A stretch of DNA of 64,000 bases from Aedes albopictus. Its lineage: Eukaryota; Arthropoda; Insecta; Diptera; Culicidae. Position 1 is the stretch's first letter. Every line of letters starts with the position of its first letter. The position numbers and the translations under genes were made by a program. A model generated the notes under the pieces. That model was not told the DNA's origin, ran no database searches, and saw nothing but the letters and a program-made list of their open reading frames with translations. The stretch spans positions 377,952,706 through 378,016,705 of the forward strand of contig NC_085137.1 in NCBI RefSeq assembly GCF_035046485.1, written 5' to 3'. Positions 23,213 to 34,492 of this stretch are shown piece after piece.

Positions 23213-23330
23213 CTACTGCAATGCAAGCAGAAAATTACAAATCAAATGATTAAATGTTGTCTTATCATTATCAGCCGATTGAAACTGGAATCATGATTTT
23301 AACACACGGTAGGTCAGACAGTGAACAACG

Positions 23331-24417
23331 ATGATAGACATAAGTGCAATATTTGTAATCCTCAGTTTTGTGATTGGTTGTACGCATGCTTGTGAGTTCA
23401 GTTTTGTAATGGCTTGGCAATAATTTCAACTGATGATTTCTTCCATTTCGTTAGCCAAATGTGTTCTGCCAGAACCAGGAGTGTGTGGTGTGCTTCCTTT
23501 GAAAAGTGAGGAAACCGACCTAGCGTACACAGCTTATCCGTGGATGGCAGTACTTATCGCCCAACCGCAGCAGAATGGACCTATTGTTGCGATCTGTGGA
23601 GGATCCCTGATTTCAGATGAATTGGTTTTGACAGCAGCTCATTGCTTCAACATATTGCCCGATTTCAGCATGTGAGTTGAACGATCAGTTATTGTTCGTA
23701 TTAACCTAATAATTTTGTCCTTACCACAGGCTCAAGGTGCGTCTAGGTGGATGGAATATTACGACCGAACGTTCCTGCAACGATCGATTCTGTGATGGGA
23801 GAATCATAGACGTTGCAATTGAAACAGCTTTCATTCACGAAAACTTCTACCAAGACTTCAACTCTACCAACATTCATCACGATGTTGCTTTGATTAAGTT
23901 GGTTAAACGCGTCAACTTTACGGATTTCATAACACCAATATGTATGGCTGAGAGTAACTCGTGCACGGTGCCTGAAGATGCGAAGAAATTTTACAGAGTT
24001 GTTGGGTGGAACATTCTAGGAAAGGATTATGTAGCTAATCTAACTGATTTCGTAGGAGATCGTCAACAGTATTCTATTAGTACGCGAAGCACCCACGGAA
24101 CAGATTGTGATTACATTTTTCAACCAACGATAGAGATTTGTACAAAACAGGTTGACAATTCTGAAAATCAGTATGTTGACTTTGGTAGATCATTAATTTC
24201 GAAGGAAAGTGACGGATATTGGTACCTGTACGGGCACGGAGTGTGGGAGTTTGGAAATCCGAACGCGATGCCTTACGAATCGGACATATTTACTCGCATT
24301 GCATGTTATCGGAGCTGGATTGAATCAAGATGTTTCTTAAGAACGACTTTTCCGGAGTTCAAAAAAGGTGGACAGCATGCAGGCAGTCACAGGCAACCTC
24401 CTCCCTACTTCCCCTAG
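23331..24417 (+). CDS. Secreted serine-protease homologue (SPH), three exons
   Basis: Exons 23331-23391, 23455-23671 and 23730-24417 (introns 63 and 58 nt, GTGAGT donors, TTAG and ACAG acceptors) give a 321-residue protein. Residues 1-20 form a signal peptide, so it is secreted. The fold is a trypsin/chymotrypsin-like domain resembling insect CLIP-type proteases: PWMAV at 49-53, TAAHC with His83, HHDVALIKL with Asp144, VVGW at 183-186. The catalytic-serine site aligns as VDFGRSL, so Ser is replaced by Phe244 and the preceding Cys by Gln. The R-IVGG activation site is also absent. It is therefore probably non-proteolytic. No full clip domain is seen, only a short leader with Cys23 and Cys31. 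Such homologues often act as cofactors in haemolymph melanisation or immune cascades; that role here is inference. The basic, Pro-rich tail (304-321) is unusual. Confidence 0.85.
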
Positions 24418-24570
24418 CCATAATCATCGTCACATAGTCAGATGCATAAAATGTCATAAAATGCACTGGAATTACTCATTCAGGATTTTGAGGATTTTTT
24501 TTGTGTATTTGAATATCACACCTTTTTTATTCACAATAGTTAGACGAATTCATGCCAAAATGTATCACTC

Positions 24571-24576
24571 ATTAAA
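24571..24576 (+). terminator. Possible polyadenylation signal ATTAAA
   Basis: ATTAAA lies 154 bp after the stop codon of the protease homologue, in AT-rich sequence. Motif-only evidence. Confidence 0.3.
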
Positions 24577-24837
24577 CTGTTTTCTTCATCGAGCGCGTTG
24601 AGAATTTTATTTGGATGGACTCTTTATATCACTACCGTGCTTCCCCGAGCACTGTCAAAATTTAACCCTCCGGATATCTGGGGTCCCTTGGATCTCACGA
24701 CACGATTGACTGTATCTTTTTGTCGTGACTTCCTAGATTAATGCTGTCTTCGACAAAATTGTTCAATAGACCAAGAGCAACTTATATCGAACAAAATCGG
24801 GACTACCTCAGTAGATGGCGCTAGTGTTTATTCAAAT
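24577..24837. other. Intergenic, nothing recognised
   Basis: A short unassigned stretch between the protease homologue and the TA-flanked element that begins at 24840. Confidence 0.4.
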
Positions 24838-24839
24838 TA

Positions 24840-26971
24840 CAGTATGACCCATAAAAAAATGCGAAATTCCATTTTTTGCGGTATTTGATGATTTTTAATG
24901 AAATAATCCTAATGAATTAAACTTTTTTTGGATTAGGATACAATCAGGAGGTCATTGTCATACAGGATCTCTAAAATGTTTGTCAAAATATTCATTGGTT
25001 ACGTATATGGGATACCTCAAGGGGCCTGCAACTCTAAACTTTTTCTAAACTCTACTAATAATGTAGCAATAGTATTCGTAGTATTCCTAGTATTTTTCAA
25101 TCAAAGTAACGTTGCCAACGACGGTTGTCAAGCAGCGTTAATCGTTGAGTTGTTTATGTTATTTAACTTCAGGCACTTCAGCCACTTCTGCTAGATAAAA
25201 ATGAACGAGAAAACGTTCCGATATAGAAGTGTAAGTAACAGTTTAACGGTATAATTAGTAGCAGTTGTAGTAGTTTTCCTACATATTGCGTCATCCAGTT
25301 TCAGAAAAAAAAAATGCAGAGAGACGAACCAGCCAAGGGCTGAAAGTCTCTCTAATAAAGACAAATCAATCAATCAATCAAAAAAAATGCAGGAAAAGAT
25401 TGATTCCTTGACTTGAAGGAAGTTATCCAGAAAGCCGATCGAGATTTCACTAAACACCCAAGGGACAATGGGTGAAATGGGGAAATGATTAAACGGTCCA
25501 GAGTGCTCCAACAATTCAGCAAATTACGGAAAAATAGTGAAGTGATACGAGGTTTCAATACGAAACATGAAATGCACGTAAATCTTCCCACGATGCTACA
25601 CTAAGGACACGTATGGAACTAGATCCGGAGCTTTTTGATGTTTTTTGAATTAATACATATGAACCCCACTTTTCTTGATTGATTTTTTTTATTTTATCAG
25701 AGGGGTTTCTGTCGTAGGGAGGACCATCTAGGGTGACATTTTCCAATTAATAGAAATCTAAATCATTTCGAGTTTGTTTAGGCAAAAGCCAATCAAATAA
25801 GTTAGTGTAGCTGAACATTCAAAGGTTAGTTGAATCTTCGGAGATCATGGCGCGTAATTCTCACTCAAGCATTGATGTTTGAGGCGAAATGATCGACAAA
25901 ATCGAAATAAAGTTGGTTCGTTGACACGCGTCTTAAAGTATGTAACAGACCTGTTGGTCTGTGGTTGGTGCTAGGTCTATAGAACTATCGTCATTCAAAT
26001 TACAGCTTGAATGTGGACCGGTTAGGTTTAGCATGGAATAACGTGGTTTGAACGTGTGTACAAAATGGCTTAGAAGTTTAACTTGGAAGCTCTGAAATCC
26101 TTTGACTTTGGTGACATTTGTCTTCTTTATGAATCTCATCACAGCAACCTGCTTGCTTTGATGGCTATATTCAGATAGTATTTGCTAGTATTTTCTAGTA
26201 TTTATCAAGATCTTGCAGAGTTTAGAGTTGCATGCCCCTTGGGATACCTTATAATTGTTAACAATTTCTAAATAAAATCAAGTTTTCCTCTAATTTTCAG
26301 AGCAAAATGAACTAAGATAAAAACTTTTAAACACATGGAAACCATGAAGAAATATGTACTCTTTAATACGCCCATGTTTGAAAAATATTTTAAAAATAAT
26401 TTCAAATGTTTAGGAAACAAAAACTAAAAAAGGTGCTACATATTAAAACCGTATTTAACATAAATTAACAAAAAACTTAACACTGTTTGAACATTTTTCA
26501 AAACATTTTTTTGTCGATGAAGCATATAAACCTACCTTTATGATAGGTACAAATACTAAGTACTTAAAAACATGCTTAAAACATAATATTTTCTAAAAAT
26601 TATTTGTCAAATAATTAAATTTTCAGAAAATGTCTCTTAATTTATAAGTTAATATACCAACGAAACTCCTGAAGACCTTACCCAGCCATAAAAGTACTAT
26701 TTTGAAAATAAAATTTGATTGAATGTGATTGAAAGCAATTGAAAGAAAATTATATCCTTAAAAACGGCCTCTGGCGCGTGGACGATTTCGACATCCATAT
26801 GTTCAACGTTATATTTCCAAAGGTATGTGCATGAAATCAGTCTATGTTCCTTTGCCATTATCAGATTAGTGGCTCTACTATACTATCCAATAGATACATG
26901 AAAGGTTAATCAGTTCGAAGTAGGGGAACGATGACTTTAGAAACTGTCGCGTTTTTTTATGGGTCATACTG
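24840..26971. mobile_element. TA-flanked TIR element, ~2.1 kb, non-autonomous
   Basis: Termini CAGTATGACCCATAAAAAAA on both ends (24840-24864 and, inverted, 26947-26971), with TA immediately outside (24838-24839 and 26972-26973). CAGT termini and a TA target suit the Tc1/mariner superfamily. A second inverted pair lies inside: GGGATACCTCAAGGGGCCTG near 25009 against its complement near 26222-26250. No transposase is seen; all open frames are short. A retroposon 3' end is nested at 25316-25376. Confidence 0.75.
25316..25376 (+). mobile_element. Retroposon 3' end with (AATC)n tail
   Basis: GAACCAGCCAAGGGCTGAAA, then CTCTCTAATAAAG, then a short AATC tail. The same type of 3' end is seen in the fragment near 20840. 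It is typical of a SINE/LINE 3' terminus. Nested inside the TA-flanked element, so younger than it. Confidence 0.55.
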
Positions 26972-26973
26972 TA

Positions 26974-27963
26974 TGTAGTGAGTTATATTTTGCTTAAATA
27001 TGTATCATAATATTCTGAGCGACTATTTGGCCACAGACAAACAGACGTAACTCTTGGAAGATATCCATTAAAAATTTCATCCGATGTATTTCTCATGCAC
27101 ATGCTGCCATCTATTGGTAGAACCGTGCGAGATACTGACGGCCATGATGGTTTGCTTCTAAAATGTAACATACACTTCGATCGAAAGAAAATATTCGAAG
27201 TTGATGTCTTCCGCAGAACTGTTCATTATTATCTCACTAGATGGCACTTCTGTTCAATTGAATTATTTCGCCGATATCTCAGTACAACAAAAAGATATAA
27301 TTTTGGTGTTTTCTGCAAAGATGTTTGTGTACGTTTGTAGTTAATAGTGAGAATTTCTCCCACCAGGTGGCGCTGGGTGAATAATAGTGTCTTTTACTGA
27401 TAATCTTGGCTCAATGAAAAGATACAAAGCTGGTGTCTCTGACAAAATCGTAAAAACTACTGAGAGCAGCTCATCTAAAAAAATAAATAAATAAAAATAT
27501 CCGGTTTGACATCATCTCACTAGATTCCTTCCAGGATTTGCCCACAAGTTCCTACAGCAATCAAGGAATTTCTTCAGGATTTCCTCAAGATTCTGGAAGG
27601 ATGCTCCAGTTATTGCTTCAGGGGTTCTACAAAAATCCACCAAGAATTTCATTAATAATTGCTCAAGGGATGGCTATACGGATACATCCAGTAATTCCTC
27701 CCGAGAATTGTGAAGGAACTCCTCTCGGGATTCTTTCAGAAATCATTACAAGGACTCTTTCAGAACTTACTCCTGAGGATTCTCCACGAGTTCATTTATA
27801 AAAGCAACTTGGAAATTCTCTGGAAATTCATCCTGGAATTACCTACAGGAGCTCATCTAAGAAATTCACTTGGAATTCCTCTCGTGATTCCCAAACAGAT
27901 ACCTTCAGGATTTCCTCTCGGGGTTTTTGAAGGAACTCCTCTCGAGATTATTTTAGAAGTTAG
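26974..27963. other. MITE remnant and GAATTC-type array
   Basis: 27032 onward begins CACAGACAAACAGACGTAAC, the terminus of the MITE family seen at 28712, 33730 and 34239, but no matching right end is visible, so this is a decayed copy (perhaps to ~27370). 27520-27960 is a decayed GAATTC-type array. Confidence 0.5.
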
Positions 27964-28032
27964 TACTTATATACTATATATATACTATATATAATATACT
28001 ATATTATATACTATATATATAATATACTATGT
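27964..28032. repeat. TA-rich microsatellite
   Basis: About 70 bp of imperfect TATATACTATA repeats, able to form hairpins. Confidence 0.85.
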
Positions 28033-28233
28033 ACAGTAATGTTCCGATTTTATCACGCCCTCCGAGCATTAGTCGTTTGTTCATTAATTTGTTGTTACAT
28101 TTGAGGACAAGTGTTTCCCTCTTCTTCAAGATGAATGTTGAAAGCGTGTTTTGCAACGTTAAAAATATTGAAATGGGTATAGATGTTGAAGAATATTTCA
28201 AAGCATTATTGAAAAGGGGCGTAATTAAATTGT

Positions 28234-28503
28234 TTAAACAGATGTCGCTGATAGTACGGTGGCATGACTCTCTGCACTTAGCACTTCTGGCAATTTCTCA
28301 GTTGTTGTCGTTTTCAAACTTCCTGCGCCCTGCTTTACCGTTGATATACAGATGGCTCGTTTGTCAAATTCTAGACGGCAGGACGTGCAAATGCGTAAAT
28401 TTGTATACAATGTGGACATTTGGGCATAACCAGTCTCTTTCAGTTTATCTATGGTGCCTTCGGTGAGATTTCGTAACTCTTTTGAACATTTTTTTTTCAT
28501 CAA
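28234..28503 (-). CDS. Unrecognised small protein with ICTSCR motif
   Basis: An 89-aa open frame on the minus strand. Its composition looks more protein-like than neighbouring frames: an amphipathic N-terminal half (KELRNLTEGTIDKLKETGY) is followed by a C-x2-C motif (ICTSCRLEFDKR), as in a zinc-binding or transposon-encoded N-terminal region. There is no upstream promoter or splice evidence. It ends in the gap before a TA-rich tract and may be a remnant of a mobile-element protein or a fragment of a spliced gene. The opposite-strand 145-aa frame (28029-28466) overlaps it and is the weaker candidate. Confidence 0.3.
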   Translation of the reverse strand: MMKKKCSKELRNLTEGTIDKLKETGYAQMSTLYTNLRICTSCRLEFDKRAICISTVKQGAGSLKTTTTEKLPEVLSAESHATVLSATSV

Positions 28504-28711
28504 ACGGTCTACAAGAGAGCGTTGAGTTGAAGACCTTTGAGAAAGCGACTGTTCATGTTGTTCGTTAGATTATAATAAACAAAATCACTAATTAGTTTTA
28601 ACTGACTAGTTTGGTGTTGGTGGCTGAAGAAAAAATTTACTATACAATTTTTATTATCCATAGCGGTAGTATTTTTTTTTTGCTTTTTCGTGAGCATTGT
28701 CATGGTATGTA

Positions 28712-28970
28712 TACAGACAAACAAACGTAACACTGACGAAATTTTCATTGACCACGCCTTTAACGATCATTTTGAATCTTGGTTGTGGCTTTCATAACCA
28801 GAAGAGAGCCCATCGTTTTCTTTGCGTTTGACGTTTCACACTAGCGCCTTCTGATGACGATATTACACAACGCAGTGTTTCGTGAAACATTTCCACCAGG
28901 TGGTGGTAGTGTAAACTGGGCGATGGATTTTCACTAAAATTGTTCTTGGCGTTTCTTCTGTTTGTCTGTG
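28712..28970 (-). mobile_element. MITE, CACAGACAAACAG family, copy in minus orientation
   Basis: 259 bp. Left end TACAGACAAACAAACGTAAC, right end inward CACAGACAAACAGAAG; flanks show TATGTA duplicated with one differing outer base. In reverse complement its core (CATCGCCCA..., GGCGCTAGTG, AAACGTCAAACGCAAAGAAA) lines up with the copies at 33730 and 34239. Confidence 0.8.
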
Positions 28971-31917
28971 TTATGTACCTCTCATTTGTTGTTGTTGAAG
29001 TTACTCGCATTCTTCCGATCATAAAGTCTGTTCTCTAAGAGGTATTTTTTTTTTGCAGATAAACTAGACGTATACGCGTATATAAAACTTTTATTATACA
29101 GCTTTTGTCTTAAAAATAAGTTTAATTCCATTTTTCTTATAATCAACAGCTTTTCAACACTATCAAGGGATTTTTTCACCAGTCACGTACTATAAAAAGT
29201 ATGACACTCTCAATATTTTTGATCATAACACTGGATCGCGTCTAAGTTTCAAATAGATACTATAGTAATTATGAATAATCAAACTAAAATATCATGAAAA
29301 CAACTTGTTTAATTCAGGCGGTAGCCTTTACAATAAAATCAGCATCAAAATATAATTCTCGAAATAATTTACACTGAAATTTTTTTTTTCTGTTATTCTG
29401 TTATTCTGTTATAATCAACGCACCCCCTGGCCGTGGCCAATCTGCGTTGTTTCGCTGGGCGATACGTCTACCAGTAGACTTGTATCTGCCCTATGCTAAA
29501 CCGATTAGCATATCAAGTCCTTTCCACTGATGAGTAGGCTCGAATGTCCCGCCCCTCCCTATAACCCATAGGGGGAAATAAGGAGTTTCCAGTTTCAAGT
29601 ATTGTATTGATTATGACACCAACTCTTTCTATTCCTTGGGAAAAAAATCACTAGACTTGGATTATCAGACTACTATTAATAATGAACATAATTAAGATAC
29701 AAGTTTACATACACAATTGTAAAAGCAGTGTCAGATACTTTAAAGTGAATTGAAAAATGTGAATAAGATAAATTATAAACTATTTCGAGGCGACACGAAT
29801 GCTTCAATAGTGTCATAAATAAAGGCGCAAACAAACAAATAATTGATATTGAAGTATGCATATTGAAGTATTTATCTATTAGCAAAGTAGTAGAAAGAGT
29901 TGGATGCCTGATTATAAAATTGTTGTACTTATCTTGTGTGTTTCGGACAAGTCCCGTTTGTGTTGACCATTAGGACACTTCTTGCTTCAAAACGGTCGTT
30001 TCTGGAATGGAAAGAGAATAATTGGCCGCACAACTCCGCAAATGGGCGGCCCGCACATATTAGTATAATGTTGCAATGATTGAAAATAATAGAGTATAAT
30101 TGTTAATCTATATGAATACTGCTACTAGTTCAGGTTTCTCACCCTCCACGATTCTCTAGATACTGTTATAGCGTGTTTGTTGTAAATTTGTTAATAAGTG
30201 AAGCCTCCAAAACAGTTACGTAAAGTTGTAACAAAATTCTACAGAGTGTTGGGGAAGGGGAGGGGAAATAAACATACTTCTTCCTACACCTAGCAGTTCG
30301 GATCTTCTGTTCACACTGTCATTCCAACCTTCTTTCAGTGTGAAACGTTTCTGGATCTGTAACGGGTGGTACCACTTTACGCTACTCTTCTATCATGAAC
30401 ACAGATAACTTCTTTTAAAAATAAAAGTTTTGTCCTACTACCTATTTTATACCTGAAAGATGTTAATTGGTCAAATGTTTCGTTCAGCAAGTCTATGTCC
30501 ATATTGATGATACAACCTTTTATTAATGAGTAATAATATTGCTTACAGTTGTGAGGCAATATAACATTCAACTCGTTGAGTGCAAGTTATGAACCTACGG
30601 AAAATTTCTTATTAGGCTGTTACCTCTAAAACTACTAAACACATATTGAAACGTGAAATTGTATTGTAATAATTGATCCTAATCTTAACCCTATCACTGG
30701 AACGCGTTTGAAGCAAATTGATATTGCTAATGATTTGGTTGGGCATTCAAAGTTTTTTTGGTTTCGACAATAGTCACATACTATGCCCTACGACATTGAC
30801 GATTCTATTGTCTATGGCTCACCTGTTTCGTGCCACCCAGCAGGGACTTGGTCTGGTACCCAATTCAGTATATCCGCTCCACGTAATATACCGCACCTCT
30901 TTTGATTTGTGATATATTACGCGGAACATTACTCTCTTCATTCGGATAGCGGCTATGTAACCCATTGGATTAAAAGCCTCCATCAAACATGAAGCGATTA
31001 ATCGGAGACTGAAGACTCTATACCAAATTTGGCTCAGAGACAGGTAATCAGTGAGGTCAGTTTTTCTCGTTTGTCAGAGACGATTGATACGTATTAAGAC
31101 AAACTTTCCACTGCATCTGCCAGCAATAATCGGTGATCGATCAACATTCCGAGTACCCCAATTTACACAAGAATGCCAAGTATCACCGCCAAGATCACCG
31201 CTCATGCTTTACAATACAGTTGGAAAAACTAGAACAACACCTGGCCACAACGATGTATAAAGCACTAAAGCGGACCGGAAGTGTTGGTGAGCCAGCCCCC
31301 ACCAATTTACACTGAAAATATTTTTTTGTTACTATATGTTAAAAATTGTGAAATGTTTGAAATGTCATAACTTTTTTGTTTATCAGTTTACCATCACCAA
31401 AATTTTATGGTAGATAGCTGATATAATGGGCCATTTCCCCTAAAAAATTGACGTTGGTAAAAAGATAGGGTTTTGAGATGTTTGAGTTTTTGTGACAAAG
31501 ATCATATTTTTTTAAAGTAAAAAAAGATTTTTTTTACAGTGTATATTTTCTAAGGAATCATCATGTAGTTATCTAACTTTGTTGGAAAATTCATAACAAT
31601 CGAACAATCCGTTTTTGCTGTACAGCTTTAAGAATATTTTTGAACTATTTTAGCATACACCCTTTTGAAAAGTTAGTCGTGAGTGAATATGAAGGTTTAA
31701 TATCGAAAAATGGCGATTTATATGAAATTGAAAAACTGTGCAAAGTTTCAGATATTTTTGAAATGGTCGCTCAGGATCGACTGACATGACTCCGTGGAAT
31801 TCCTCACAAGGAGCTTTTTAATAATTTCTCCCGAGGATTCTCCAGGAGTTCATCTTAGAAATCCACTTGAAATCCTCTAGCGACTCCTCACGGGATTTGT
31901 CCCGGGATGCCTTAACC
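28971..31917. other. Unassigned intergenic DNA
   Basis: No gene is recognised. 29380-29600 holds a short TTCTGTTA tandem repeat and a GC-richer segment with inverted words (GGCCGTGGCC). 30640-31320 is moderate-GC sequence with only 60-69-aa frames. 31320-31760 is AT-rich. 31790-31917 is a GAATTC-type patch. A phrase near 30695 (CACTGGAACGCGTTTGAAG) loosely recalls one near 29230. Confidence 0.4.
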
Positions 31918-32045
31918 CAAGCAACACACATGGTTACAAAACAGTAACGGCAGCGTATGTAAGTGTTGCGCAGTAAGTCACAGTGACTTTTGTGCAGCCC
32001 TTACATACGCTGCCGTGACTGTTTTGTAACCATGTGTGTTGCTTT
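31918..32045. mobile_element. 128-bp hairpin MITE
   Basis: Near-perfect arms of ~62 bp: left CAAGCAACACACATGGTTAC, right GTAACCATGTGTGTTGCTTT; centre GTCACAGTGAC around 31978-31988. It contains CGGCAGCGTATGTAAG in both arms. Termini resemble those of the hairpin at 10515. Confidence 0.75.
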
Positions 32046-32805
32046 GGCAGAAACTCCTATAGTATTTCATCCCGGGATTCTTCCATGTATTCTTGTTTCA
32101 AACCATTATGCGTTTTTTAAGTTGATTTTTTTTTATCTTAGTGGCCCATAGCAAGTAAATATAGGGACACCGTTCCAGTAAAAATCTGGGACGATCTTGG
32201 ATTGGTAAAAAGGCAAGATCTCTTTTGTTTTCAATAAATTGTGCTAAACATGCATGGTGCCTCTCCTCTTTGTGTCCTCCCACTTTTGATGATAGCTGAA
32301 AATACGTAGCTGTTTTCGTATTTTTCATAAGTTCTATTGTTTTGTGTATATTTAATCGTTTTGCTGATTATCAGCACTTTCCACTGACACTGAGAAGCTA
32401 TATATTACTACCGATCTCAATCTGCTGAAATTGCCATCCTAGGACTACTCTTAGGCTTCCAAAGTTTTTTAAAGTTTTCGTCCCAAATATCAACTACAAT
32501 ACAGTCTTCGCGTTATACGAATTGGGTGAATTAGGTCATCCAATCTCTGGAATTGATTTTTTAAAGATCTACAGCCTCTACCATCATTACTCTCTATTCT
32601 GCCCATGACATTCGTTCTCGTTGATGATCGCTAGACCTCGAAATAGGGTCTTGTACCCTTTTGAATTATGTTCTGCGGAATCGTTGACAGTCCATTTGGA
32701 GCCGGAGGGGTTCATATTGACCCCGCAATGAAACCGAGCACAACAAACGTGTTCGACACCAGCGAGGTTGCGACAGCCATGACAAAACAATCCGACTCCA
32801 AAGCG
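32046..32805. other. Unassigned intergenic DNA
   Basis: Mixed composition, frames at most 76 aa, no resolved inverted repeats. No gene supported. Confidence 0.4.
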
Positions 32806-32808
32806 TTA

Positions 32809-34068
32809 CCCAAGTAACATTTTAAGTTTTGTTCGGCTCTACAAGAGATCTTCATGAACAATTTTATGAAACTTGCAATAAAACTGAATCATACATCAAA
32901 ACCTCTTGATAACCTCTTTAAGAGCATCTTCCGGCTAAGTGGACCACTCTCGGAGAGGTTTTGCAAACCGCATTAAGAATAGCAATAAACCCGTTTTAAA
33001 ACCAAGTTGAAATATTTCCCATTCTCCATTGTTGTTGTTTTTTTTTCAACAAAAACTATGACAGCTCAAGATGCAGAGAATCTTCTTCGATGGTACGTAC
33101 AGTTCAGGAGAATACATCATTCGTAAGTAGAAAGCGATTATTTCAAAGTAGTATTTTAATAGTTATTGTGCTGGTAGGCTTATGCGCATTCGAATTTACC
33201 GTGAATATTGGGGCTGCAGAATCATAAAATTAATGCGCTTCGAAAATAGTGAATATTATCATCTTGGAATGAAATAAATCAATTTGTGAATTTAATAAAA
33301 CTATCCCGAATCACAAGAAAACTCAGCAGAGATAGTTTATTTATGTGAGCATGTTATGAAAATGGTTGCAAACTACCAATTCATTGCTAATTTAAGCAAA
33401 ATTAACTATTTTTCATTCACGTAAGCTAATTCTTCAATATGGCGATGACCATAATCAGCGAAAATAAAACGAAAGCAAGTTTACTTTTATGATGACCGCA
33501 ATAAACCTAGCAGTGTCGTAGTTTCTGCTTTTCCACCAACATATGTCGTTACTAATCGAACGGATCGCCATCTGTTGAGAGTTTTAACAGTTTTATTGCG
33601 GTAATAATGATTGCCAGAAGGTTTACACATCGGAAAGTTTTGTTTACTCTTAAAATCTGTCTTTATGGATATCTTCAAGTATACTATAAATCATTTTATT
33701 AATGGTTTTCATAAAAGCAATCATAAAACCACAGACAAACAGACGTAACACTTCGAACATTTTTCGAATCAAATCATAGTCACGGAAACATGTTCGCCCA
33801 ATGCTAAAAGGACTGAGTTTGGCCGACCATCAACTAGGTGGCGGTAGTGGGCAAACGTCAAACTCGAGCAAAAACGATGCGAGCGCCACGGGTGGTCAGT
33901 TGGCCAACTATCAAATTTTCAAAAAGACCGTTAAATCGGTGTACGATGCAAAATATCAGAGTGTTATGTCTGTTTGTCTGTGATAAAACTGTGAGTTTTA
34001 ATTATTGCTGCAATAAAACATTAATAAAAATCAAACAAAACCAATCAGCGATGGAATTGCTACTTGGG
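32809..34068. mobile_element. Possible TIR element (CCCAAGTA termini)
   Basis: CCCAAGTAACA on the left and TGCTACTTGGG on the right, with TA outside both (32807-32808 and 34069-34070). The repeat is short (~11 bp), so the call is tentative. The left end (AAGTAACATTTTAAGTTTTG) recurs near 61154 (AAGTAACATTTTAAATTTTG), showing it is a dispersed family. It contains the MITE at 33730-33982. Confidence 0.45.
33730..33982 (+). mobile_element. MITE, CACAGACAAACAG family, intact copy
   Basis: 253 bp with termini CACAGACAAACAGACGTAAC and, inward from the right, CACAGACAAACAGACATAAC. Flanked by a perfect 7-bp duplication ATAAAAC (33723-33729 and 33983-33989). The core has ATGTTCGCCCAATGCTAA and AGGTGGCGGTAGTGGGCAAA. 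No coding capacity. Confidence 0.85.
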
Positions 34069-34238
34069 TAAACACATTTCTAAGAGGTGGTTTTGAAGTA
34101 TTTATGGTACCGAAGTAGTTATTGACGTATTTCTGGTAAAGTTAGTGTGAACATTCCTACAATAGTCGTTAAAAGGTGACTATTTTACAAAAATAGAATA
34201 CATTTCACAAATTGTTTTATAGGGGCAGAAGATATTAC

Positions 34239-34492
34239 CACAGACAAACATACGTATCACTTGGAATAAATTGCTATAAAAATCATTGTCACGAAATCAT
34301 AATCGCCCAATGCTAACTACGCTGTGTTACGCAAACCACTCGGTAGGTGGCGGTAGTGAGCAAACGTCAAACAGAAGCGAAAACTATGCGAGAGCCGTGA
34401 TCGAGAGATTTGTGAACTACAAAATATTTGAACTAATCGTTAAAAAGGGTAACGATGGGAAGTGAGTAGAGTGATACATCTGTTTGTCTGTG
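34239..34492 (+). mobile_element. MITE, CACAGACAAACAG family, second + copy
   Basis: 254 bp, same termini and same core (AATCGCCCAATGCTAA, AGGTGGCGGTAGTGAGCAAA) as the 33730 copy, 256 bp after that copy ends. The flanks (ATATTAC / ATGTTAT) are only partly alike, so the target duplication is decayed. Confidence 0.8.

Noticed and set aside
23433..23675. Protease-homologue start at the ATG-like codon near 23433
   Set aside because: It lies in intron 1; using exon 1 (23331-23391) adds a proper signal peptide and consensus splice sites.
28029..28466. 145-aa + strand frame
   Set aside because: Hydrophobic, low-complexity, overlaps the more protein-like minus frame, and begins in a TA microsatellite.
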